Shown here piece by piece: positions 23,486-33,038 of a stretch of 37,638 nucleotides of DNA; position 1 is the stretch's first letter; each line of letters begins with the position of its first letter. A program made the position numbers and the translations under genes. The stretch is taken from contig JAJYRF010000066.1 of NCBI GenBank assembly GCA_021794255.1, forward strand, positions 1-37,638, read 5' to 3'. The notes under the pieces are model-generated. The model saw nothing but the letters and a program-made list of their open reading frames with translations, did no database searches and was not told the DNA's origin. The DNA is from a bacterium (GTDB taxonomy: Bacteria > SZUA-79 > Acidulodesulfobacterales > Acidulodesulfobacteraceae).

Positions 23486-24733
23486 TTATTCATTATTACA
23501 ATCACTATTATTTTTCAACCCAAGATTAAAAGCTTCATGTAATATTCTCGTTGCAAGTTCCGCATATTTTAATTCAACTACGCATGAAATTTTAATTTCT
23601 GAGGTAGAAATCATCATTATATTAATATTTTCTTTAGAAAGAGCCGAAAACATAGTAGATGCCGTTCCGAAATGATTTCTCATTCCGACCCCTATAGCCG
23701 ATATTTTAGCAATTTTATCATCGGATAATACTTCTTTTGCATTAAGTTTTTTACCGATATTCTGAGAAATTTCTAGAGCCTTTTTAAGGTCTTTTTTGGT
23801 AACCGTAAATGTTAAATCGGTAAAACCTTCAACAGAGATGTTTTGAATTATCATATCAACAACTACTCCCGCATCTGCTATACTTGAAAATATGGCTGCC
23901 GCTATTCCCGGTTTATCGGGAATACCTCTTATAGATAATTTTGCTTCGTCTTTGTCGCAAGCAACGCTTGAAACTTGCAATTCTTCCATACTGTCCTCTT
24001 TACTTGAAAATTTAATTTGAGTTCCCGGTCCATCAATAAAAGTTGATTTTACAAATAAATTAACTTTATATTTCATTGCAAATTCAACGGAACGAATTTG
24101 CAAAACTTTAGCGCCTAAGCTTGACATTTCAATCATTTCATCAAAGTAAACTTTGTCTAATCTTCTGGCTTCAGGAACAATAGAAGGATCAGATGTATAA
24201 ACCCCTTCCACATCGGTAAAAATATCGCATCTGTCCGCATTTAAAGCAGCGGCAATCGCTACTGCGGTAGTATCGGAACCGCCTCTGCCTAGTGTTGTTA
24301 TATATCCTAAATCATCAATACCTTGAAAACCGGCAACCACAACTATTTTATTTTTATCTAATTCTTTTTTTATATTTTTAATATCTATAGAAGAAATTCT
24401 CGCGTTTCCATATGATCCGTCGGTTTTAATTTTAACTTGATGAGCAAGCATAGGCACAGCTTCATACCCTTTATTATTTAAAGCTATTGAAAGCAAACCT
24501 GCGCTAACCTGCTCCCCCGTAGAAATTATCATATCAGTTGCTAAGTTGTTATGGCTTCCGCCGATTCTAAGAGCAAGATCTAAAAGTCTGTTTGTTTCCC
24601 CGCTAATTGCGCTAACTACAACGACAATTTCATTATTATTAATTTTTTCGCCGATTACCCGCGTTGCCGCATGTTTTATTCTCTCTATATTTCCCATTGA
24701 AGTTCCGCCGAACTTCTGCACTATAAGGGGCAT
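23486..24733 (-). CDS. lysC: Aspartate kinase
   Basis: It phosphorylates L-aspartate, the first step to lysine, threonine and methionine. KFGGTSMG (7-14) is the amino-acid kinase signature. TTLGRGGSDTTAVAIAAAL (about 146-164) and FTDVEGVYTSDP (about 172-183) are the ATP/substrate loops. Two ACT domains (about 265-335 and 340-405) imply feedback control. ATG start. The gene has an 88-bp downstream gap to cimA, filled with trinucleotide-like ATT/ATC sequence. Confidence 0.96.
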   Translation of the reverse strand: MPLIVQKFGGTSMGNIERIKHAATRVIGEKINNNEIVVVVSAISGETNRLLDLALRIGGSHNNLATDMIISTGEQVSAGLLSIALNNKGYEAVPMLAHQVKIKTDGSYGNARISSIDIKNIKKELDKNKIVVVAGFQGIDDLGYITTLGRGGSDTTAVAIAAALNADRCDIFTDVEGVYTSDPSIVPEARRLDKVYFDEMIEMSSLGAKVLQIRSVEFAMKYKVNLFVKSTFIDGPGTQIKFSSKEDSMEELQVSSVACDKDEAKLSIRGIPDKPGIAAAIFSSIADAGVVVDMIIQNISVEGFTDLTFTVTKKDLKKALEISQNIGKKLNAKEVLSDDKIAKISAIGVGMRNHFGTASTMFSALSKENINIMMISTSEIKISCVVELKYAELATRILHEAFNLGLKNNSDCNNE

Positions 24734-24870
24734 AAACAGACCTCTTGTTTATTATAAAATATTTTATAATTATTACACAATATATAATAATTATAAATAT
24801 TGTTTAACAAAATATTTTATAATTGTAAATTAACTATTTTATATAAAAACTTTCTTAGAATATTTTAGCA

Positions 24871-24892
24871 AAAAAACTATATATAGTTTTTT
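24871..24892. terminator. 22-bp perfect palindrome downstream of lpdA
   Basis: AAAAAACTATA and TATAGTTTTTT form an exact palindrome 20 bp after the lpdA stop. The arm ends in six Ts on either strand, so it may act as a bidirectional weak terminator. It would separate lpdA from lysC. Confidence 0.4.
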
Positions 24893-24912
24893 GTTTTTAA
24901 ATTTAAAATTTG

Positions 24913-26361
24913 TTATTTTTTAAACATTCTCGGATTATATTTGTGAATAGCCTCTCCTATTGAATCCAAAACAGCTTCCGGAACTATCTCAGATAATGTG
25001 GGATGAGAATGGATAGTAAATTCGGCATCTTTTATGGTTCCGTTAAAATGCATAATAGCAGTGATTTCGGCTATCAATTCTGGCATATCTGCGCCAATGC
25101 CCGTTGCTCCGATAATTTTACCTGTTTTTTCTTCCGTTAAAACTTTTAAGAACCCATCTTTTTCTTCCATAGCAAGAGCCATACCGTTAGCCCCATAAGA
25201 AAAACGACCGACTCTATATTTTATATTTTCTAATTCTTTATCGCCTTCTTTCAGTCCGACAGTTCCAATAGGCGGATTAACATAAATAGACCATGGGAGC
25301 ACTGAATAGTTTTTTTCTATTTTTCTGCCAGCAATATTTTCAGAAGCTATAATACCGTCATAAGATGCTTTATGAGCAAGCATAGGACCGTCTATTATAT
25401 CACCGCAGGCATATATTCCTGCAATATTTGTTTCATTATAAACATCCGTTTTTATTTTTCCTTTAGAATCCAATTCTACTCCAATTTCCTTTAAACCTAA
25501 ATTATTCGTATTAAGAGTTCTGCCGATAGACACTAATACTTTTTCCGCATTAATCTTTTCCCCTGTTTTTAGCGAAACAATTGCGCCTTTACCCTCAGCC
25601 GATATATTATCAACTTCAATAGAAGTTGTTATTTCAATACCTTTTGATGCCAGTATTTTATTGGTAAATTTAGAAATTTCTTTATCTTCCGTGCTTAATA
25701 TAGCCGGTAAAAGTTCAAGCATCGTAACTTTAGAACCAAATTCGTTAAAAATATTTGCAAATTCGCATCCGATAACTCCTGCTCCTATAATAGCGATATC
25801 CTTTGGTATTGATTTTATATTTAATATTTCGTCAGAAGTAATAATATTGTTATGGTCTATATGGAATACAGGAATCATGGCAGGAGAAGATCCTGCCGCG
25901 ACTATAATATTTGATGCCGATATTTCTAATTCCTTGTTGTTATTGTTGTTATTTTCTTGAATTTTAGTAACTATTTTAATAATTCCTGAAATATTATTTT
26001 TTTTGTCGGGAGCAGATATAATACAAGCTGTGCCGTTAAAAATACTGACATTCCTAGCTTTCAGCAATTTACTTACGCCGCCTACCAACGTTGCAACAAC
26101 TTCATCTTTATAGTTTATTATATCTTCGTAATTATAATTATATTTATCTATGTGAAAACCGCTTACCTCGGATTTTAAAGTATTTAAAAATTTAGCTTTT
26201 GAGTACAATACTTTAGTTGGTATACATCCTTTATTTAAACATGTTCCACCTAATTTATCTTTTTCTATTAAAGCAATTTTCATACCGTTAAGCGCTGATT
26301 TTAATGCCGCAACATAACCTGCGGGACCTCCGCCTATTACGCAGATATCAAAATTTTCCAT
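24913..26361 (-). CDS. lpdA: Dihydrolipoyl dehydrogenase
   Basis: This FAD-dependent E3 enzyme reoxidises dihydrolipoamide in 2-oxoacid dehydrogenase or glycine-cleavage complexes. VIGGGPAGYVAA (8-19) binds FAD, and GGTCLNKGCIPTK holds redox cysteines 41 and 46. IGAGVIGCEF (about 193-202) binds NAD. The YACGDI motif (about 317-322) and HPTLSE (453-458) complete the active site. Residues about 133-146 are an asparagine-rich insertion (QENNNNNNKELE) not typical of the family. Neighbours tsaE and lysC are unrelated, and no E1/E2 genes are nearby, so it may serve several complexes. Confidence 0.94.
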   Translation of the reverse strand: MENFDICVIGGGPAGYVAALKSALNGMKIALIEKDKLGGTCLNKGCIPTKVLYSKAKFLNTLKSEVSGFHIDKYNYNYEDIINYKDEVVATLVGGVSKLLKARNVSIFNGTACIISAPDKKNNISGIIKIVTKIQENNNNNNKELEISASNIIVAAGSSPAMIPVFHIDHNNIITSDEILNIKSIPKDIAIIGAGVIGCEFANIFNEFGSKVTMLELLPAILSTEDKEISKFTNKILASKGIEITTSIEVDNISAEGKGAIVSLKTGEKINAEKVLVSIGRTLNTNNLGLKEIGVELDSKGKIKTDVYNETNIAGIYACGDIIDGPMLAHKASYDGIIASENIAGRKIEKNYSVLPWSIYVNPPIGTVGLKEGDKELENIKYRVGRFSYGANGMALAMEEKDGFLKVLTEEKTGKIIGATGIGADMPELIAEITAIMHFNGTIKDAEFTIHSHPTLSEIVPEAVLDSIGEAIHKYNPRMFKK

Positions 26362-26435
26362 AATAATAGTTTTCCTCTATTATATTTTATTTAATTAATT
26401 AATTAAATAAATGCTTATTAATTTATAGTTTTTCT

Positions 26436-27008
26436 TTAGATATATTTTTTATTAATAATTATTTGTCTATAAAAATTTTTAGTTAAATTATCAGGTATAT
26501 TTTCTACATTATTATCATTATTATTATTTGAGTTTATATCTATGTTCTCTACGTTTTTCTTATCTATATCTTCACTGCCTTCACTGTCGTCTTCATTTAC
26601 AATTATATTAACTTCAAAATAATAATTCTTTAAAATATTTATATAATCAAAATCAATTTTATCTCCCCATTCCGCTATTGTAATAGAATCGGATGCTAAA
26701 GAATCAAAAAAACCAGAATTTTCAAGATCGTATAAATTTTTTAATCTGTAAAAATCAAAATGATCAATTACCGTATCTTTATCGCAAAAATATCTGTTCA
26801 TTAAGCTGAAAGTCGGGCTCGTTACAATATTATTATCGGCGTTATAGCAAAAATATGCAACTAATCCTGAGACAAATTGTGTTTTTCCGGCGCCTAATCT
26901 TCCTTTTAAAAGAATAAAGTCTCCCTGAGATATAATACTTGCAAATTCTTTTGATATTTGTTCAGTTTCGGGAGGAAATTTTGATAAATATTTAAACGGC
27001 AGATTCAC
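26436..27008 (-). CDS. tsaE: tRNA threonylcarbamoyladenosine biosynthesis ATPase TsaE
   Basis: TsaE is the ATPase partner of TsaB/TsaD in making t6A37 on ANN-decoding tRNAs. GRLGAGKT (about 36-43) is Walker A. TSPTFSLMNRY, HFDFYRL and ITIAEWGDKI are family motifs. The last ~45 residues are an Asp/Asn/Glu-rich tail beyond the usual domain. The start is GTG, overlapping the TGA of the CBS gene as GTGA, with GGAAA upstream at 27015-27019, so translation is probably coupled. Confidence 0.93.
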   Translation of the reverse strand: MNLPFKYLSKFPPETEQISKEFASIISQGDFILLKGRLGAGKTQFVSGLVAYFCYNADNNIVTSPTFSLMNRYFCDKDTVIDHFDFYRLKNLYDLENSGFFDSLASDSITIAEWGDKIDFDYINILKNYYFEVNIIVNEDDSEGSEDIDKKNVENIDINSNNNNDNNVENIPDNLTKNFYRQIIINKKYI

Positions 27009-27469
27009 TTTTGATTTCCATTCATCATAGATTTTATTATATCAAATCTTGAAACTATTCCTTGTAATTTATTATTATCGTCTACTACGGGAATAGAATA
27101 AAATTTTTTTTCAGTAATTATGGTAGCAATATCATATATAGAATCGTCTTCTTTAACCGAAATAACTTTATCGGTCATAATATCTTTAACTTTAGAACCC
27201 GTTATCTTTTTCAAATCATCTTTAAAATGTTTTGAACTTTGAAGATAGAAAATACTGTCGAATATAGTAAAAACAGTAGGTATATGAAGACTTGCATCCT
27301 GATAAACAATATCGGTCTCAGATACTATGCCTATTAGTTTGCCTTCATCGTCAACTACAGGTACGGAATTAATTTTTTTATCTATAAATATTTTAGATAA
27401 AATTTTGATATCCGTATCTTTATTCACGGTTATCAAATCTGTACTCATTATATCTTTTGCTTTTATCAT
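27005..27469 (-). CDS. CBS-domain-pair protein
   Basis: The protein has 154 residues made of two CBS domains (about 1-55 and 92-150). Both carry the pattern V.D...L.GIVS..DI, and each starts with IM(S/T)(T/D). The CBS pair usually binds adenosyl ligands such as AMP, ATP or SAM as a regulatory module. The ATG at 27467-27469 is preferred over a TTG two codons upstream because AGGAGC sits 6 bases before it. It overlaps tsaE by 4 bp. Ligand and partner are unknown. Confidence 0.88.
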   Translation of the reverse strand: MIKAKDIMSTDLITVNKDTDIKILSKIFIDKKINSVPVVDDEGKLIGIVSETDIVYQDASLHIPTVFTIFDSIFYLQSSKHFKDDLKKITGSKVKDIMTDKVISVKEDDSIYDIATIITEKKFYSIPVVDDNNKLQGIVSRFDIIKSMMNGNQK

Positions 27470-27475
27470 ATACAA

Positions 27476-27481
27476 GCTCCT
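27476..27481 (-). promoter_or_regulatory. Shine-Dalgarno deciding the CBS-protein start
   Basis: AGGAGC is 6 bases upstream of the ATG at 27467-27469. It would abut a TTG alternative at 27473-27475, which rules that start out. Confidence 0.7.
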
Positions 27482-27558
27482 GCTCCTGAATCATTTAATT
27501 ATTTATTTTTATTATTATATTTATGCATGATTATTTTAATTTAATACTTATTTTATAT

Positions 27559-27860
27559 TCTATATTAATTTATTTATTATTCTATCTATACAGATAATTA
27601 TTATATATTGTCATTATATATTAACTATTACTCTATAATTATATTATTAATAATATCTATATTAATTTATTTATTATTCTATCTATACAGATAATTATTA
27701 TATATTGTCATTATATATTAACTATTACTCTATAATTATATTATTAATAATATCTATATTAATTTATTTATTATTCTATCTATACAGATAATTAACAGAT
27801 AATTATTATATATTGTCATTATATATTAACTATTACTCTATAATTATATTATTAATTATT
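27559..27860. repeat. 97-bp tandem repeat, three copies, inside the housekeeping series
   Basis: Copies begin at 27559, 27656 and 27753 (TCTATATTAATTTATTTATT). The third carries an extra ~11 bp from a local duplication of ACAGATAATTA near 27784-27800. Each unit has internal AT palindromes such as TATTATTAATAATA. They fill most of the gap between nnr and the CBS gene; no reading frame is present. Confidence 0.93.
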
Positions 27861-27888
27861 ATTCCTCTCTGCTTATTGTTCTATATTA

Positions 27889-29487
27889 TTATTCCAGATT
27901 CCATGATTTTAACAAATTCATAGAATGCGGTATATTTAAAGCTATTTCAACGGCTCCAGCACCTGATTCGCCGAATTTGCATCTAAGATTATTTGCAGAA
28001 TGCACTAATAAATATGCAGATAAACACATTGATTCGTATAAATCTCTGCCCTGAGCTGCGAATGAACCTATTAAACCGCTTAAAACATCGCCGCTTCCGC
28101 CGCTTGCAAGCAATGAACTATGTTTATATTGAATTGCTTTATCTTTAGCGTTGTTGTTAAAAACAAACATGCTGGAATCTTTTAGCAGTAAATAAACGCC
28201 GTATTCTTGAACAAACTCGCTGCCTATTTTCACAGGGTCTTTTTCTATGATTTTTCTGTTTATCTTAGTAAGTCTTTCCATTTCTTTATAATGGGGCGTC
28301 AGTATAATATTTTTCTTTTTTGCGGTTAATTTTTTAAAAAAATTCATATCTTCCGAAATTAAATTTAATCCGTCGGCGTCTATGATAATAGGAATTTCAA
28401 TGATTTCAAGAATATTATATAAAAAATCTGCCGTCTGCTTTTTTAATCCGAGTCCGGGACCTATAACAACCGCGGTTTTGTTTTTTAATAAGTTTTTTGC
28501 TATGTCATCAACCCCATTAATATTAAAATAGCCTGAACCGTCGTTAATTACAGGGTAAGTCATCACTTCAGATGTTTTAATTTCTAAAATTTGATTAAGT
28601 TCGCTGGGCACTGCTAAAGTGACAAGCCCTGCTCCAGCCTTAAATGCAGATAATGACGACATATAGGCTGCTCCTGTTTTTCCGGGGCTCCCAGCTATAA
28701 TTAATACATGACCGTAATCAAATTTTGTATTAAAAGGCATTCTATCCGGCAAAAAAGTAGCTATTTTTTTTTCATCTAAAGTTTCAATATTTGAATAATA
28801 TTTTTCTAATAAAAGCCGTGGATGGTTTATATCTATCAATATTGTTTTGTCATGTAAATTTAGCTTCTCTCCTTCATTTAAATAGAATCCAACTTTTAAA
28901 CCGCCGAATGTAAATATTTTTTTAATATTATTCTTTATGCCCGTTCCCATATAAAAACCGCTATCGACGTTAAAACCGCTGGGATTATCTATACATAGCA
29001 CGTCATAATTGCTTTTGCTTTCAATAGTTTTAATCACATTTTTATAAAAGCCTTTAATTTCCCGGTTAATACCTATACCAAAAACAGCATCTGCAAGAAT
29101 ATCAGTTTTATCTAATAAATTTGACAAAATACCTATATCGTCTTCTTTTATCACCGAAATTATTTCAGCATTTAATTTAATTAATATTTCAAGATTTAAT
29201 TTAGCAATACCCTCATAGTTATCAGGAGAAGCCATTATAATAGTTTTTACGTTATAACCAGCATTAAATAAATATTTTGAGAATACAAAACCGTCCCCTC
29301 CATTATTTCCTTTACCGCAAATAATAGAAATAATGCTATTGCGCTTTAAATCGTTACCGTAAATTTTAACAAATTCTCTAAAGCAGGCGGAACCCGCATT
29401 CTCCATTAGAATAGCTTCAGGATATCCAAAATCTGAATATGTTTTAAAATCTATTTGTTTTAAATTTTCTGAATAATATAATTTCAT
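27889..29487 (-). CDS. nnr: Bifunctional NAD(P)H-hydrate epimerase / ADP-dependent dehydratase
   Basis: It repairs damaged NADHX and NADPHX. The N-terminal YjeF_N domain (about 1-215) has ICGKGNNGGDGFVFSKYL (about 56-73) and makes the R to S epimerisation. The C-terminal kinase-like domain (about 235-525) has VLIIAGSPGKTGAAY, AVVIGPGLGL, DADGLNLI, LTPHYKEM and ASGGSGDVLSGLIG, which form the dehydratase site. The 532 residues match the fused form. It follows acpS by 24 bp in the same direction. Confidence 0.95.
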   Translation of the reverse strand: MKLYYSENLKQIDFKTYSDFGYPEAILMENAGSACFREFVKIYGNDLKRNSIISIICGKGNNGGDGFVFSKYLFNAGYNVKTIIMASPDNYEGIAKLNLEILIKLNAEIISVIKEDDIGILSNLLDKTDILADAVFGIGINREIKGFYKNVIKTIESKSNYDVLCIDNPSGFNVDSGFYMGTGIKNNIKKIFTFGGLKVGFYLNEGEKLNLHDKTILIDINHPRLLLEKYYSNIETLDEKKIATFLPDRMPFNTKFDYGHVLIIAGSPGKTGAAYMSSLSAFKAGAGLVTLAVPSELNQILEIKTSEVMTYPVINDGSGYFNINGVDDIAKNLLKNKTAVVIGPGLGLKKQTADFLYNILEIIEIPIIIDADGLNLISEDMNFFKKLTAKKKNIILTPHYKEMERLTKINRKIIEKDPVKIGSEFVQEYGVYLLLKDSSMFVFNNNAKDKAIQYKHSSLLASGGSGDVLSGLIGSFAAQGRDLYESMCLSAYLLVHSANNLRCKFGESGAGAVEIALNIPHSMNLLKSWNLE

Positions 29488-29511
29488 TCCATTTTATTTT
29501 ATTTTATTTTT

Positions 29512-29904
29512 TTAATTTTCTATTATAACAATTGCTGCGGCAAAACCGTTGTCATGAGAAATAGATAAACTAATTTTATTTATTTTAGCGTTATATTTAT
29601 TTAAAATAAATTTTTTAATTTCATCGTCTATAAATAAAAAAGGCACTCCGTTTTGTTTATTAAATACTTTTATGCAATTTAACGGAATAGAAAAAAGTCC
29701 GATATGTAAAGATTTTAAAAAAGCTTCTTTTGCCGCAAAAAATCCTGCTATTTTTTGTTCAATTTTATTTTTATTTTTAATTTTATTAATATTATTTAAT
29801 TCATCTGCCGAATAAACTCGGTTTAAAAATCTATCGCCATACTTTTCTTTTAGCGATTTAATCCTGTCTATGCTGACGATATCAATCCCTATTCCGTTAA
29901 TCAC
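29512..29904 (-). CDS. acpS: Holo-[acyl-carrier-protein] synthase
   Basis: It transfers phosphopantetheine from CoA to acyl carrier protein for fatty-acid synthesis. GIGIDIVSIDRI (about 4-15) holds the metal-binding Asp 8. FFAAKEAFLKSL (about 53-64) holds the second signature, and LSISHDNGFAAAIV is near the end. The 130 residues fit the AcpS type. The start is GTG (29902-29904). Placed between pdxJ and nnr, a common arrangement in bacteria. Confidence 0.95.
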   Translation of the reverse strand: MINGIGIDIVSIDRIKSLKEKYGDRFLNRVYSADELNNINKIKNKNKIEQKIAGFFAAKEAFLKSLHIGLFSIPLNCIKVFNKQNGVPFLFIDDEIKKFILNKYNAKINKISLSISHDNGFAAAIVIIEN

Positions 29905-30110
29905 TTATAAAACCTTTACATATTATTGTAAATATTATTGTAATTTGCATTTTAATTTATTATACCTTTTTACAAATAACTATTTTATATTATATATTAT
30001 ATTTTTTATGTATTATTTTGTTTCTATTTATTATAATAATCAGATATAAGTTATATTTGTATATATTAAATTATATGTTAAATTAAAAAATTTAATCTTT
30101 ACTAAAATAT

Positions 30111-30854
30111 TTAATTTTGTTTTCTATAATTATGCATTAATTCAGCTGTTTTAATAATATCAAGCATTTCTTTAACGGCATTATTAAGACCTGTAAATAT
30201 AGCATGCGCTACAATAGAATAACCTATATTAAGTTCGTAAATCCCTTTTATTTCTGCCACATCGTGGGTATTTTCATAATTTAATCCATGACCTGCGTTT
30301 ACTTTAAGTCCGATATTTAAAGCAAATGCGGCTGCGGTTTTAATTTTAGCCAATTCTTCATATCTTTTTAAAGGGTCAAGGTATTGAGCATACTTCCCCG
30401 TGTGAATTTCAATAAAATTAAATTCAGCTTTTTTTGCCGCTTCAATTTGAAGTTTTTCAGGTTCGATAAAAGCCGATACATTTATGCCTTTAGACCTAAA
30501 TTTATCATTTATTTTTTTATATTTCTCAATATCAAAAGCTACATTTAAACCGCCTTCGGTTGTAAGCTCCCGCCTTTTTTCGGGAACTAAAGTAATTGAT
30601 CTTGGAATTACTTCAAGAGCAATAGAAATTATTTCGTCATTTGCAGCCATTTCCAAATTTAATCTTTTTGTCTGTTCAGAAATTAATATTATATCATTAT
30701 TTTTTATATGCCTTCTGTCTTCTCTTAAATGGCAGGTTACATTAAAAGCTCCTGCTTCTAAAACCGTAAAAGCCGCATATAAAGGGGATGGAAATTCGCC
30801 CCCGCGCGCATTTCTTAAAGTTGCAATATGATCGATATTAACTCCTAATTTCAT
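30111..30854 (-). CDS. pdxJ: Pyridoxine 5'-phosphate synthase
   Basis: The last step of DXP-dependent vitamin B6 synthesis joins 1-deoxy-xylulose-5-phosphate and 3-amino-2-oxopropyl phosphate. LGVNIDHIATLRNARGG (3-19), CHLREDRRHI (about 41-50), EIHTGKYA (about 149-156) and VNAGHGLNYEN (about 187-197) are the PdxJ active-site motifs. Its 247 residues fit the family. It lies between glmM and acpS in the leftward series. Confidence 0.96.
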   Translation of the reverse strand: MKLGVNIDHIATLRNARGGEFPSPLYAAFTVLEAGAFNVTCHLREDRRHIKNNDIILISEQTKRLNLEMAANDEIISIALEVIPRSITLVPEKRRELTTEGGLNVAFDIEKYKKINDKFRSKGINVSAFIEPEKLQIEAAKKAEFNFIEIHTGKYAQYLDPLKRYEELAKIKTAAAFALNIGLKVNAGHGLNYENTHDVAEIKGIYELNIGYSIVAHAIFTGLNNAVKEMLDIIKTAELMHNYRKQN

Positions 30855-31012
30855 TGTTTGTCTATCATTTATTTTAAATTTATAAATACTTATTGTATAT
30901 TTATAAGTCTAAACTTAAACGCCCCCATAGCTTTATAATATAATTTTATTTATATATCTATTTAGATATATAACTGCAGGCAGCAGGCAGCTTTTTTATA
31001 TTATAAATTTTA

Positions 31013-32371
31013 TTAAAAATTTTTTAATATTTCTTCTTTTAAATCTAATCCAATTTTATTAATTTCTTCACTGTCTTCGCCTTCTACAAGAATTCTTAAA
31101 TAATTCTGAGTTCCTGAATATCTTATAAAAATTCTGCCTCTGTTTTCTAATATTTTATTATAATAAATAATTTTTTTATTAAATTCGGTTAATTCATCTA
31201 AATTCTTTCTATATGGAGCATCTATATTTATTAAAGTTTGCGGATACGGCGTTATAATTTTTCTTAATTCCGACAATGATTTGTTTAATTTTATCATAAT
31301 AGTTAAAAGTTTTAAAGCGGATATTATACCGTCCCCCGTGTTTGCATCATCTAAAAAAATTATATGACCCGATTGTTCTCCGCCAAGATTAAATCCTTTT
31401 TCAATCATTTTTTCCATTATATATCTGTCGCCTACATCAGCGTAAATTATGTTAATGCCGTTTTTTTTCATTAATATTTCAAGAGCAATGTTTGACATAG
31501 ACGTCGTTACAATTCCATTATTTTTTAATTTTCCGATATCTTTCATATGTAAAGCGCAAATAGCAAGAAATTCATCGCCGTACAAAGTTCTGCCGTTTTC
31601 ATCGCAAAAAATTACTCTATCGCCGTCTCCATCAAATGAAATACCTAAGTCAGCTTTATTTTTTAAAACTTCCGAGCTGAGAAATTCAGGATGTGTAGAG
31701 CCGCATTTTTCATTTATATTTAAACCGTCGGGTCTTGATGCAGTAATTATAACTTCTGCGCCTAATTCGCTAAATACTTCAGGGGCTGCTTTATAACCGG
31801 CTCCGTTTGCGCAATCAATCACAATTTTAAGTCCGTTTAATGCAAGGCATTTTGGAAATGTTAATTTTGCAAAAATTACGTATCTTCCGGTTGCATCGTC
31901 AATTCTATGAGCCTTGCCTACATTGGCATTTACAGGTCTTAATTCACTTGAATCAAGTATAGATGAAAAGAATACATCCTCAATTTTATATTCAAGTTCT
32001 TCAGGGAATTTAAATCCTTTATTGTCAAAAAACTTTATACCATTATCATAATATGGATTATGCGAGGCAGAAATTACAACCCCTGCATCTGCCCGCATGC
32101 TTGAAGTTATAAAAGCAACGCCCGGAGTGGGCATAGGACCTATGAGATATACATCTGAACCCATAGAACAAATACCTGAAGAAAGAGCCGTTTCCAACAT
32201 ATAGCCTGAAATTCTTGTATCTTTTCCTATAACTATTTTTAATTTTTTATCAGGAGATTTTAAATTTAAAACATAAATTAATGCCATTCCAAGCCTTAAA
32301 GTATTTTCTGGAGTAAGAGGGTCTTTGTTTGCAATGCCGCGAATCCCGTCTGTCCCAAACAATTTACGCAT
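31013..32371 (-). CDS. glmM: Phosphoglucosamine mutase
   Basis: It converts glucosamine-6-phosphate to glucosamine-1-phosphate for peptidoglycan and LPS precursors. FGTDGIRGIAN (5-15) is the start motif. VISASHNPYYDNG (about 98-110) has the phosphoserine, and SFDGDGDRV (about 239-247) the magnesium site. IRYSGTQNYLRI near the C-terminus binds phosphate; the more usual EPLIRVM is replaced here but keeps the fold pattern. It overlaps ybbR by 8 bp. In other bacteria GlmM is a partner of CdaA, so the operon is functional as well as positional. Confidence 0.95.
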   Translation of the reverse strand: MRKLFGTDGIRGIANKDPLTPENTLRLGMALIYVLNLKSPDKKLKIVIGKDTRISGYMLETALSSGICSMGSDVYLIGPMPTPGVAFITSSMRADAGVVISASHNPYYDNGIKFFDNKGFKFPEELEYKIEDVFFSSILDSSELRPVNANVGKAHRIDDATGRYVIFAKLTFPKCLALNGLKIVIDCANGAGYKAAPEVFSELGAEVIITASRPDGLNINEKCGSTHPEFLSSEVLKNKADLGISFDGDGDRVIFCDENGRTLYGDEFLAICALHMKDIGKLKNNGIVTTSMSNIALEILMKKNGINIIYADVGDRYIMEKMIEKGFNLGGEQSGHIIFLDDANTGDGIISALKLLTIMIKLNKSLSELRKIITPYPQTLINIDAPYRKNLDELTEFNKKIIYYNKILENRGRIFIRYSGTQNYLRILVEGEDSEEINKIGLDLKEEILKNF

Positions 32372-33038
32372 TTTTTTTAACCCTGCCGATAACTAAATTG
32401 ATATTAATTTTTTTATTATATAAAATTTTAAGAAATTTTGTAGGGTTAACTAAATTTATTCTGATTAATTCATTCCTTTCAAGGTTATTAATATTTATTT
32501 TTTTCGTAGTAATGACCGAAAGATTATCTACAATATCTTTTGGCCCTTTAACTTTTATATATTGAGGAAAAAAAGAAATATTGTTCAGATAGTAGCCCGT
32601 CTTCAATTTCCCTTTAAATAAAGGGAGGACTTTTATATATTTTACAACAACTCTGCTTATTATCACAGGAATAATCTTAGGATAAATTCTTACAATTCTT
32701 ATACCTGAAGGTAAATTTAAATAGGACTGACTTAAAATCAATGTATTTTTTTTACTTAAAAGAGAGCTTCCGTTAATTCTAAAATATATTTTTTTATTTA
32801 ATTTCATAAATGAAACTTTTGAACCCCTTAATTTTACTATAATTTTTTTTGGCAGAGTATTGCTTATGGCAAGCCCTTTAGGTAAGGCATATATCTTAAG
32901 ACCTGCATGCAAATCAATATCATATTTTTTTCCGCCTATCACATATATCCATATAAAAATAGCGATAAATAAAGAAATTATTTTAAGCCATGAATTGCCT
33001 TTTAATATATTTTTTATATTTCTTAAATTTTTATTCAT
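32364..33038 (-). CDS. ybbR: YbbR-domain protein (CdaA regulator, CdaR-like)
   Basis: A membrane-anchored regulator of diadenylate cyclase. One membrane helix lies at about residues 20-40 (WLKIISLFIAIFIWIYVIGG), then an extracytoplasmic region of YbbR repeats. ATG at 33036-33038 is chosen; a TTG at 33063-33065 would add nine residues and enlarge the overlap with cdaA from 8 to 35 bp. No strong ribosome site precedes either, consistent with coupling. It overlaps glmM as well, giving the compact cdaA-ybbR-glmM unit. Confidence 0.88.
   Translation of the reverse strand: MNKNLRNIKNILKGNSWLKIISLFIAIFIWIYVIGGKKYDIDLHAGLKIYALPKGLAISNTLPKKIIVKLRGSKVSFMKLNKKIYFRINGSSLLSKKNTLILSQSYLNLPSGIRIVRIYPKIIPVIISRVVVKYIKVLPLFKGKLKTGYYLNNISFFPQYIKVKGPKDIVDNLSVITTKKININNLERNELIRINLVNPTKFLKILYNKKININLVIGRVKKNA

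Noticed and set aside
27559..27860. CRISPR array or plasmid-type iterons
   Set aside because: No unique spacers; the 97-bp units are directly adjoining. No replication gene is near, so iterons are unsupported.
30974..30993. GC-rich CTGCAGGCAGCAGGCAGC before a T run, as a terminator
   Set aside because: The repeats are direct (GCAGGCA twice), not inverted, apart from the short CTGCAG, so no stable stem forms.
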